Source: DTGL01 sp038895395
Lineage (GTDB): Archaea > Iainarchaeota > Iainarchaeia > Iainarchaeales > DTGL01
NCBI GenBank assembly: GCA_038895395.1
Contig: JAWANJ010000049.1
Location: 1-6,438, forward strand
Length of the DNA: 6,438 bases
Direction: 5' to 3'
The translations under genes and the position numbers were made by a program. Below are positions 1 to 4,535 of the stretch, piece after piece; within the stretch, counting starts at the first letter, position 1, and each line of letters begins with the position of its first letter. Under the pieces are notes generated by a model. The model was not told the origin of the DNA. It was given only the letters and a program-made list of their open reading frames with translations, and ran no database searches.

Positions 1-16
1 GGTCGGTGGTGATAAT

Positions 17-1024
17 ATGATTATCAGAAAAAAAGCCCTTTTATTTTTTATATTGTTTTTAATATTTTCAAATGTATCTTCTTTGAGTATAAATGTGCCT
101 GAAAATGTTCCGGAAGGCACTAGCTTTGCTGCTTTTACAAACATTTCCGAAACAGGCTTTGATGAGATTCGCGTGCTTCTAGATGGTAAAGTTGTTTTTA
201 CGCAAAAGCTAGGCGTTGAGGCAAATACCGAATATATTGCATATTACAAGGAATATTCACCTACAGGAGATAAGCGCCTTGTGCTTATTTTCAACCCTCT
301 TAAGGCAGGAAAGTATGACCTTGAGGTGCGTCTTATCTCAGGAAATTCAACAAAGAGCAAGGATTCTGTAACAATAAATGTTTTCAAGGTTGCGAGCACG
401 TCCTATGTTGATTCTGTTATCAGAGAGTTAAATTCACTAAAAGCTGACTTAAATGCTTTAAAGAGCGAAATAAAAGCGCTAAACGAGAAAATAGAATCGC
501 TAGAAACCAAAACAAATAATCTAAACACAGAGCTTATTTCCACAAAAGAGGTGCTTCAGTCTACTTTAAGCTCTTTACAAGAGATAGAACAAAAAATTGC
601 AAGCACAAATGAGTCACTTTCTTTGCAAACAACGTCCCTTTCAGAAACCAAAGCCAATTTGCAGGATCTTAATACACAGCTCTTAGCTCTTATCCAAAGG
701 GTTGAAAATGTTGAAACAAAGGTAGAAGATAATAAAGCGCCAGCGGTTGGTTTCTTTACTCTTGAAACAAACACAGCCTTGTTGACTTTAGCCTTAGTTT
801 TGGTTATTGTAGTTATTGTAGTTTACATTGCTAAGAAAAATAAAACAAGGACGAGCTTATTTGAAACTGACATATATGACAAAAACAAGAACCCTGATGA
901 AGTTCTAGAAGATGTAATGGAAGAAAGCTTGCAAACAAAAGGTCGATGGGCATACAAAGAACCCAGCCAAAAAGAAGAGAAGGAAAGCAAACACTTTGGT
1001 TTAGGTGACCTTATCAAAAGGTGA
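17..1024 (+). CDS. Secreted/membrane-anchored coiled-coil protein (hypothetical)
   Basis: No named family is recognised, but the architecture is clear over 335 residues. Residues 1-22 form a basic-then-hydrophobic signal peptide. Residues about 23-125 look like a beta-rich, Ig/CARDB-like extracellular domain. Residues about 130-236 are a long coiled coil with repeated Leu/Ile heptad positions. A strongly hydrophobic helix (about 252-272) follows, then a charged tail of about 60 residues starting KKNK. This predicts an extracytoplasmic head and stalk anchored at the C-terminal side with a cytosolic tail. The ATG is preceded by GGTGGTGAT (5-13), a good archaeal SD. A TGA or TAA at 10-15 may be the stop of an upstream gene outside the window, which would make this an internal operon gene. 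It runs directly into the next gene. A surface or signalling scaffold role is inference. Confidence 0.85.
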   Translation: MIIRKKALLFFILFLIFSNVSSLSINVPENVPEGTSFAAFTNISETGFDEIRVLLDGKVVFTQKLGVEANTEYIAYYKEYSPTGDKRLVLIFNPLKAGKYDLEVRLISGNSTKSKDSVTINVFKVASTSYVDSVIRELNSLKADLNALKSEIKALNEKIESLETKTNNLNTELISTKEVLQSTLSSLQEIEQKIASTNESLSLQTTSLSETKANLQDLNTQLLALIQRVENVETKVEDNKAPAVGFFTLETNTALLTLALVLVIVVIVVYIAKKNKTRTSLFETDIYDKNKNPDEVLEDVMEESLQTKGRWAYKEPSQKEEKESKHFGLGDLIKR

Positions 1025-1025
1025 T
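1019..1025 (+). promoter_or_regulatory. SD site fixing the start of the HTH gene
   Basis: AGGTGAT matches the archaeal 16S tail complement and lies 3 nt before the ATG at 1029. It contains the TGA stop (1022-1024) of the upstream gene, so termination and re-initiation are probably coupled. This site favours ATG 1029 over the in-frame GTG at 1005. Confidence 0.75.
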
Positions 1026-1028
1026 AAA

Positions 1029-1697
1029 ATGAGTCCTAAACAACCTAGAAAAAAACCCATTGGTAAGTCAAAACCTCCTGCTAAGAAACCAAATGAAGTT
1101 GCCAAAAGGAGAGAAGCAATATTATCTGCTATCAAACAAAATCCAGGCATAAGCGATGCTGAATTGGCAAGAAGGTTGGGGATAGAACAAAGACAGTTAA
1201 GAGAAAATCTAAGAGCGCTTATCAGCACAACAGAGGGTATAAAGGCCCTAAGAGCAAGATCCTCTTATTTGAAATCTGAAGCTGAAATAAAAAAAATGGA
1301 GGTCAAGAGAGCTATAGCTAAGCTCATATATTCTGGGGTAAAAAACCAAAAACAAATCGCAAAAGAGCTTGGCATTTCAACAGACCAGCTTAGAAAAATA
1401 CTAAATGAGATGCAAAATGGTTCCTTTGAGGAGCAGAATCTTGTCAACAAATTAAAGAGATCAACCAGGCGACCACCTTCTGTTGTTGTTACTACTCAAA
1501 AAGATCCGAGAAAAAAGAAACTCGATGAAGCGTATCAAAAAAAATTCGAAGAATATTCTAACAAATCAACACCTGAAATACAACAGGAAATCGCAAGACT
1601 TAGTAAAGAAATAAAAACAAAGCAAGGCGAAGAGCGCGACCTAATGCAGATGGAAATAAATGCCTTGAAGTGGATCCTTGGGCGAAGAACTCTTTAG
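1029..1697 (+). CDS. Tandem helix-turn-helix DNA-binding protein (hypothetical)
   Basis: This is a 222-residue, strongly basic protein. A Lys/Pro-rich N-terminal extension (1-25) is followed by two similar helix-turn-helix units. The first covers about 27-65, with core ISDAELARRLGIEQRQLREN. The second covers about 92-128, with core NQKQIAKELGISTDQLRKIL. Both have the A-x-x-L-G-I-x-x-x-x-L-R pattern of winged-HTH or MarR/Lrp-like domains. The C-terminal part (165-220) is a charged helix, possibly a dimerising coiled coil. No ligand or catalytic domain is seen. It starts 4 bp after the membrane coiled-coil gene and is almost certainly cotranscribed with it. Its stop overlaps the stop of the convergent minus-strand gene. 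A role as transcription factor or nucleoid-associated protein is inference; its targets are unknown. Confidence 0.82.
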   Translation: MSPKQPRKKPIGKSKPPAKKPNEVAKRREAILSAIKQNPGISDAELARRLGIEQRQLRENLRALISTTEGIKALRARSSYLKSEAEIKKMEVKRAIAKLIYSGVKNQKQIAKELGISTDQLRKILNEMQNGSFEEQNLVNKLKRSTRRPPSVVVTTQKDPRKKKLDEAYQKKFEEYSNKSTPEIQQEIARLSKEIKTKQGEERDLMQMEINALKWILGRRTL

Positions 1698-1891
1698 CGA
1701 TTCTTCCAGTCTTCTATAAAAGCTTCTATGCTTCTGTCATAAGTTTTTTCAGCCTCTTTAGAAAAATAGCATGCTGGCAACTCGTTGTTTTCACGATGGT
1801 GCTTAAGGCACTCACAGCAAATACCTTTTCTTGGACATCCGGGGTAAGAGCAAGGACAACTTTTGAGGTTTTTTTCTTTTCTGCATTCCAT
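1694..1891 (-). CDS. DUF6485-like cysteine-rich small protein
   Basis: This 65-residue protein has eight cysteines: C3, C12, C14, C19, C25, C26, C28 and C41. The pattern CxC-x4-C-x5-CCxC, followed by HH and later LPAC, suggests one or two zinc or Fe-S sites. The C-terminal part, EAEKTYDRSIEAFI, matches my memory of the small DUF6485 family, whose function is unknown. A perfect SD, GAGGTGAT (complement of 1897-1904), lies 5 nt before the ATG and supports the start. The gene is convergent with the HTH gene; the stop codons overlap (TAA at 1696-1694 against TAG at 1695-1697). It is divergent from the ZIP transporter. Its small size, clean SD and cysteine pattern make it real even though it lies opposite an open frame on the plus strand. 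Confidence 0.85.
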   Translation of the reverse strand: MECRKEKNLKSCPCSYPGCPRKGICCECLKHHRENNELPACYFSKEAEKTYDRSIEAFIEDWKNR

Positions 1892-1896
1892 TTAAA

Positions 1897-1904
1897 ATCA
1901 CCTC
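1897..1904 (-). promoter_or_regulatory. SD site of the DUF6485-like gene
   Basis: GAGGTGAT on the minus strand, 5 nt upstream of the ATG ending at 1891. It confirms the start and shows the mRNA has a leader, so its promoter must lie further upstream, probably within about 1925-1960. Confidence 0.7.
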
Positions 1905-1948
1905 AAAACTAAAATTTAAAATTACCTTTAAGATTATGCTGCAAATGC

Positions 1949-1957
1949 TTATTAAAT
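1949..1957 (+). promoter_or_regulatory. TATA-like box for the ZIP gene (possibly bidirectional)
   Basis: TTATTAAAT is centred 24 bp before ATG 1977, where a TATA box would sit for a leaderless transcript. No SD precedes that ATG, which fits. The reverse complement, ATTTAATAA, could also serve the divergent DUF6485-like gene, giving it a leader of roughly 35 nt. This is position and composition evidence only; AT-rich background can mimic it. Confidence 0.45.
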
Positions 1958-1976
1958 GTTCTGGTAATAACTATTC

Positions 1977-1996
1977 ATGCCTATGCTCACAGGCAT
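1977..1996 (+). repeat. Inverted repeat at the ZIP start codon
   Basis: ATGCCT (1977-1982) pairs with AGGCAT (1991-1996) across an 8-nt loop. In a leaderless mRNA the start codon itself would be inside a 6-bp stem at the 5' end. It could damp translation or be chance. Confidence 0.35.
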
Positions 1997-2738
1997 AATT
2001 TTGTCATTTCTAGCCGGTTTTAGCACTGCCATGGGTGGTTTGCTTATCTTTTTAATCAGGGATTTTAAAAAGTGCTACCTTGGCTTTTCTTTGGCATTTG
2101 CAACAGGCGTAATGATAATGATTTCTTTCATTGAGCTATTGCCTGCAAGCATTGATTCTCTTGGCTATGCAAACGCATTGCTTCTTTTCTTTGCTGGCTC
2201 TGCACTTGCTTTTTTGATTGATTTTTTTGTTCCGCACAGCTATCTTCTAGAGGATGGGGTAAAAAAAGTAGACCAAAGAACAAAATTCTTTAGGGTTGGA
2301 ATTCTTGCTGCTTTGGGCATCTCAATACATAACCTGCCTGAGGGCTTTGCAGTGCTTGCTGGAAGCTTAAATTCTCTAAAGCTAGGCCTTGTCATTGCCG
2401 TAGCAATAGCAATACACAACATTGCAGAGGGCTTTTCAGTTTCTATGCCTATTTACTATGCAACAAAAAGTAGGAAAAAGGCTTTTGCAGTATCTTTTCT
2501 TTCTGGTTTGGCAGAGCCGATAGGCGCTGTGATAGCAGCAATTTTGCTTTACCCTTTTCTTTCAGAACAACTTATAGGTGCATGCCTTGCTACAGTTGCG
2601 GGCATAATGGTGTACATCTTCATAGACGAACTATTGCCAGTTGCGTTTGAGTGTGTTTCAGAAAAACAGCACATAATGACATTTGGTTTTTTTATTGGAA
2701 GCACTGTGATGGGCATCACACTTATTCTGCTTGCTTAG
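1977..2738 (+). CDS. ZIP-family divalent metal transporter (ZupT/GufA-like)
   Basis: This 253-residue protein has about eight hydrophobic segments. Two diagnostic ZIP metal-site motifs are visible: HNLPEG in TM4 (H118, N119, E122) and HNIAEG in TM5 (H147, N148, E151). SGLAEPIGA (about 177-185) and FIDELLP (about 215-221) follow, as in ZupT-like proteins. Length and spacing fit the prokaryotic ZupT/GufA branch. The family carries Zn(II), Fe(II), Mn(II) or similar ions into the cytoplasm; the actual ion cannot be read here. The hydrophilic segment between TM3 and TM4 (about 88-105) is short and lacks the usual His-rich loop. ATG 1977 is preferred because a TATA-like box lies 24 bp upstream; ATG 1983 is an alternative. 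The gene lies 92 bp ahead of the EncFtn operon, so metal import and iron handling may be linked (inference). Confidence 0.93.
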   Translation: MPMLTGIILSFLAGFSTAMGGLLIFLIRDFKKCYLGFSLAFATGVMIMISFIELLPASIDSLGYANALLLFFAGSALAFLIDFFVPHSYLLEDGVKKVDQRTKFFRVGILAALGISIHNLPEGFAVLAGSLNSLKLGLVIAVAIAIHNIAEGFSVSMPIYYATKSRKKAFAVSFLSGLAEPIGAVIAAILLYPFLSEQLIGACLATVAGIMVYIFIDELLPVAFECVSEKQHIMTFGFFIGSTVMGITLILLA

Positions 2739-2773
2739 ACCATAATTTTAGGCATATGCTTTTAAAGTTATGC

Positions 2774-2782
2774 ATATATATT
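2774..2782 (+). promoter_or_regulatory. TATA-like box of the DUF5320-EncFtn-DUF134 operon
   Basis: ATATATATT in the 92-bp gap after the ZIP gene. A start site about 26 bp downstream falls near 2804, leaving a leader of roughly 27 nt that carries the strong SD at 2819-2825. TTTTAAAG just upstream (from about 2760) is an alternative box. Confidence 0.5.
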
Positions 2783-2789
2783 CATAATA

Positions 2790-2811
2790 GTAATGAATAA
2801 TAATTCATTAC
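2790..2811 (+). promoter_or_regulatory. Palindromic operator candidate
   Basis: A 22-bp inverted repeat has perfect 9-bp arms, GTAATGAAT and ATTCATTAC, around the spacer AATA. A third half-site, ATTCAT, occurs at 2780-2785. It lies just downstream of the TATA-like box, over the expected transcription start, where archaeal repressors typically block RNA polymerase. The first gene product downstream with an HTH is the DUF134 protein of the same operon, so autoregulation is possible. A DtxR- or Fur-type metal repressor elsewhere in the genome is the other option. Confidence 0.6.
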
Positions 2812-2818
2812 AAATCAA

Positions 2819-2825
2819 GGGGGTG
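2819..2825 (+). promoter_or_regulatory. SD site of the DUF5320-like gene
   Basis: GGGGGTG lies 5 nt before ATG 2831. It selects the small frame starting there, not the internal ATG at 2892 in another frame, as the true gene start. Confidence 0.65.
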
Positions 2826-2830
2826 TAAAA

Positions 2831-3074
2831 ATGCCATGTCATGATGGCACAGGTCCTTTAGGAGATCCTAGTTGGGGCTGCGGGCAGCTCCATGGGCTTG
2901 GTGCAACTTTTAGGAGACGCTTTCGTGATTGCAGATGTGCTGTATACACTAGAAGAAGCAGCACACCATTGGTTCTTGACAGAGATGATGAAAAAAAAGA
3001 TTCTTGAGGCACGTCTTAAGGAAATTGAACAAGAAAAAGCAGCAATAGAAAAAAGGATTAAAGAACTTCAGTGA
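2831..3074 (+). CDS. DUF5320-like small protein, frame broken at an A8 run
   Basis: The frame from ATG 2831 reads 58 residues to TGA 3005-3007. It begins MPCHDGTGPLGD, the DUF5320 signature, followed by a Gly, Arg and Cys-rich stretch. The last residues before the stop, DEKKDS, follow eight A's (2991-2998). Removing one A joins this frame to the next, which continues as KKILEARLKEIEQEKAAIEK and ends at TGA 3072-3074. That is the coiled-coil tail expected of DUF5320. The joined protein is 80 residues, normal for the family. So the gene is whole apart from one base: a sequencing indel, a real mutation, or slippage at the A run. DUF5320 function is unknown; such genes often sit beside DUF134 and iron-cluster genes, as here. 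It heads the operon and is followed 26 bp later by the ferritin-like gene. Confidence 0.72.
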
Positions 3075-3088
3075 ACAATATCTTGCAT

Positions 3089-3095
3089 GGAGGTG
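3089..3095 (+). promoter_or_regulatory. SD site fixing the EncFtn start
   Basis: GGAGGTG, a near-perfect SD, ends 5 nt before ATG 3101. It rules out the upstream GTG at 3071, which overlaps the stop of the preceding gene and would put a non-homologous extension on the protein. Confidence 0.75.
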
Positions 3096-3100
3096 TCTGG

Positions 3101-3334
3101 ATGTATTCCAAGGAAGTTGAAAACACAGACTTGAAGATGGCGAGGCAGAGCTTAATTGAGGAACTTGAGGCAATAAACTGGTACGAGACAAGAATTGCGA
3201 GCGCAAAAGACCCAGAGCTTAAGAAAATACTCGAGCACAACAGGGATGAAGAAAAAGAGCATGTTGCAATGCTGATGGAATGGATTCAAAAGAATGACCC
3301 TGAGCAAGCAAAATCTTTTGAAGAGCATGATTAA
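3101..3334 (+). CDS. Encapsulated-ferritin-type (EncFtn) ferritin-like protein
   Basis: This 77-residue two-helix protein closely follows the EncFtn pattern. Helix 1 carries SLIEELEAINWYETR and helix 2 carries LEHNRDEEKEHVAMLMEWI. Aligned by EELEAxxWY and EExxH to the Rhodospirillum rubrum EncFtn as I recall it, E21, E51 and H54 match its ferroxidase residues E32, E62 and H65; W27 and Y28 match W38 and Y39. EncFtn forms annular decamers in which the iron site lies between two subunits and oxidises Fe(II). Known members are usually packed in an encapsulin shell through a C-terminal peptide. Here the protein ends at EEHD soon after helix 2, with neither the longer third segment nor a targeting peptide, and no shell gene is in the window. 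DUF134 follows 2 bp later. Iron oxidation or buffering is the likely role; free-standing action is inference. Confidence 0.85.
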   Translation: MYSKEVENTDLKMARQSLIEELEAINWYETRIASAKDPELKKILEHNRDEEKEHVAMLMEWIQKNDPEQAKSFEEHD

Positions 3335-3336
3335 CT

Positions 3337-3633
3337 ATGCCAAGGCCAAAGAGGTGCAGATGCATTCACCACAGGCCCAACATAACCTACTTTAAGCCAG
3401 CAGGCATAAAACTTTCTGGGCTCAGTGAAGTTATAATTTCATTTGACGAGTTTGAAGCGATTCGCCTTAAGGATCTTCTTGGACTTGAACAGGAAGATTG
3501 TGCGAAAAGAATGGGTATTTCTCAACCGACATTTCACCGATTAGTTACTTCAGCAAGAAGAAAAATAGCAGATGCTCTTATTTCTGGAAAAGCAATAAAA
3601 ATAGAAGGTGGCAATGTAAAGCTGATGGGATAA
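3337..3633 (+). CDS. DUF134/UPF0251 family DNA-binding protein
   Basis: The 98-residue length and sequence are typical of UPF0251 (DUF134). The N-terminus MPRPKRCRCI gives C7 and C9, followed by H11 and H12, a possible metal or Fe-S site. The family core YFKPAGIKLSGL and the DEFEAIRLKDLLGL block follow. A sigma-70 region 4-like HTH covers about 50-78 (EQEDCAKRMGISQPTFHRL, then SARRKIADAL), and the C-terminus is KAIKIEGG. The family is predicted to bind DNA and is often found beside DUF5320 and NifX/NafY-type genes. The start lies 2 bp after the EncFtn stop and lacks a clear SD, implying translational coupling. It is the best local candidate to bind the palindrome at 2790-2811; this is inference. 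Confidence 0.93.
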   Translation: MPRPKRCRCIHHRPNITYFKPAGIKLSGLSEVIISFDEFEAIRLKDLLGLEQEDCAKRMGISQPTFHRLVTSARRKIADALISGKAIKIEGGNVKLMG

Positions 3634-3643
3634 TGCCTTAAGT

Positions 3644-3658
3644 CGGCTTTATTAGCCG
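3644..3658. terminator. Weak shared terminator candidate between convergent genes
   Basis: CGGCT and AGCCG form a 5-bp stem with a TTATT loop across the 18-bp gap between the DUF134 stop and the lipoprotein stop. It partly overlaps the minus-strand gene end. There is no long T run on either side, so the support is thin. Confidence 0.25.
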
Positions 3659-4200
3659 TTTAGCAGGATTATTTCAGTTTTTGCATTGCCCAATTCAAAA
3701 CCATTTGCTTCAACAGAGGCATATATTAGGTAAGAGCCAGGGTAAACCCCGCCACAACCAGATGTGCAGTAAGGCATTGTTGCATTGAATTCAATGGTGT
3801 TCTCACCTTGCACTAGATCCAATGTTTTTTCGCTCTGAATGTAATTCCGTGATTGTGCAGTTATACCCCAAACCTTTACCTTTGCATTCGGAACAGTGTC
3901 AGAGGCAATTGCTGTAACAGTTATCACGGCTCTTTCATTGGAACGGTATTCTTTCTTGTCAGTATCGATGGAAAGAGCAACATGAACTTTTCTTAGCGGC
4001 GTTTCACTGATTACTGGCGTTGCGCTTGCCTGTGATGGCACATAAATTTCCTTTGGAGTCCATTGGGCACTATATCTTAGTTCAATGTCATTACGCTTTT
4101 CCTGGATACATCCTGAAATTAAAGTTGCTGTGAATATAGCAAAAAAGAGCAAGGCAAAAATTGGAAAAGTTCTTCTTAGTACCATATCATGATTTTCCAT
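3652..4200 (-). CDS. Lipoprotein with Ig-like beta domain and CxxxC motif (hypothetical)
   Basis: This 182-residue protein has a basic N-terminus (LRR), a hydrophobic stretch (about 12-28) and a lipobox, LISGC, with C31 as the likely lipidated residue. A Ser/Thr/Pro-containing linker (about 45-70) leads to a single beta-sandwich-like domain (about 72-180) of Ig/CARDB type. A conserved-looking loop, PYCTSGCGGVYPGSY, holds C145 and C149 spaced CxxxC, suited to a disulfide. It should face outward from the membrane. ATG 4200 is chosen because a TATAAA box lies about 27 bp upstream, giving a leaderless message; ATG 4185 (M6) would also keep the lipobox. It is divergent from the ArsR-thioredoxin/CcdA-permease operon across 40 bp, so common control is likely. 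Function is not recognised. Confidence 0.85.
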   Translation of the reverse strand: MENHDMVLRRTFPIFALLFFAIFTATLISGCIQEKRNDIELRYSAQWTPKEIYVPSQASATPVISETPLRKVHVALSIDTDKKEYRSNERAVITVTAIASDTVPNAKVKVWGITAQSRNYIQSEKTLDLVQGENTIEFNATMPYCTSGCGGVYPGSYLIYASVEANGFELGNAKTEIILLNG

Positions 4201-4240
4201 GGATGTTTTTTTAAATATTTACTTTTATAAATATTTCAAT
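4201..4240. promoter_or_regulatory. Compact divergent promoter/operator with twin TAAATATTT
   Basis: Forty bp separate two divergent start codons. TTTAAATAT (4210-4218) is centred 27 bp before ATG 4241. TTTATAAA (4224-4231, minus-strand use) is centred 27 bp before ATG 4200. Neither gene has an SD, so both transcripts are probably leaderless. The 9-mer TAAATATTT occurs at 4212-4220 and again at 4228-4236, exactly 16 bp apart. Its core AAATATTT is self-complementary and overlaps both TATA boxes. An ArsR dimer bound here would shut both promoters at once. Protein binding is inference. Confidence 0.6.
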
Positions 4241-4519
4241 ATGCCAAAAAAGAAAGACAAAATTGTAAAGATCTTTGAGTGCCTCGCTGATAAAACAAGG
4301 CTTAGTATAATAGAGTTTCTCATTGGTGGGGAGAAGTGCGTATGTGAAATTACTTCAAAAATAGGTCGTGCACAACCAACCGTATCGCTGCAGTTGGCAA
4401 AATTAGAAAGTGCAGGCATCCTATCTTCAAAACGCATTGGAAAGAAAGTTTTTTACCAGATAAAGGAGCGGTCTATTTACAAAATTTTAAAGGCAGCTGG
4501 TTACAAGGAGCCGAAATAG
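4241..4519 (+). CDS. ArsR/SmtB-family metal(loid)-responsive repressor
   Basis: This 92-residue winged-HTH protein is of normal length for the family. CLADKTRLSIIEFL (14-27) is the ArsR dimer/helix-1 region. GEKCVCEI (30-37) holds the C33-x-C35 pair of the ELCVCDL-type motif, where As(III), Sb(III), Cd(II), Pb(II) or Hg(II)-type thiophilic ions bind. The recognition region is GRAQPTVSLQLAKLESAGIL (42-61), followed by a wing, KRIGKKVFYQIK. Binding of the effector releases such repressors from DNA. An upstream in-frame ATG at 4199 would add a Phe/Tyr-rich tail encoded by the promoter, so ATG 4241 is preferred. It heads the thioredoxin/CcdA and permease operon and probably represses it together with itself. 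The exact inducer is not readable. Confidence 0.92.
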   Translation: MPKKKDKIVKIFECLADKTRLSIIEFLIGGEKCVCEITSKIGRAQPTVSLQLAKLESAGILSSKRIGKKVFYQIKERSIYKILKAAGYKEPK

Positions 4520-4522
4520 TGC

Positions 4523-4529
4523 AGGTGGT
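4523..4529 (+). promoter_or_regulatory. SD site of the thioredoxin-CcdA gene
   Basis: AGGTGGT lies 6 nt before ATG 4536, in the 16-bp gap after the ArsR stop. It supports cotranscription with efficient internal initiation. Confidence 0.55.
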
Positions 4530-4535
4530 ATTAAA

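Noticed and set aside
801..825. Tandem repeat GTTATTGTA x2 in the coiled-coil gene
   Set aside because: It encodes the Val/Ile run of the transmembrane helix and is explained by low-complexity coding.
1005..1028. GTG start at 1005 for the tandem-HTH gene
   Set aside because: It would overlap the upstream gene, and the extension encodes the SD itself. ATG 1029 has a clean SD 3 nt upstream.
1670..1912. 80-residue plus-strand open frame
   Set aside because: It lies wholly opposite the cysteine-rich minus-strand gene, has no SD, and its translation shows no family features.
2892..3074. 60-residue frame taken as an independent gene from ATG 2892
   Set aside because: There is no SD before 2892. 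Its first half is out of frame with the DUF5320 signature; only the coiled-coil tail makes sense, as the end of the upstream gene.
3071..3100. GTG 3071 start for the ferritin-like gene
   Set aside because: The added residues have no counterpart in EncFtn proteins, and GGAGGTG sits 5 nt before ATG 3101.
4199..4240. ATG 4199 start for the ArsR gene
   Set aside because: The extension is translated promoter DNA (Phe/Tyr/Asn-rich) overlapping the TATA boxes and the divergent start codon.
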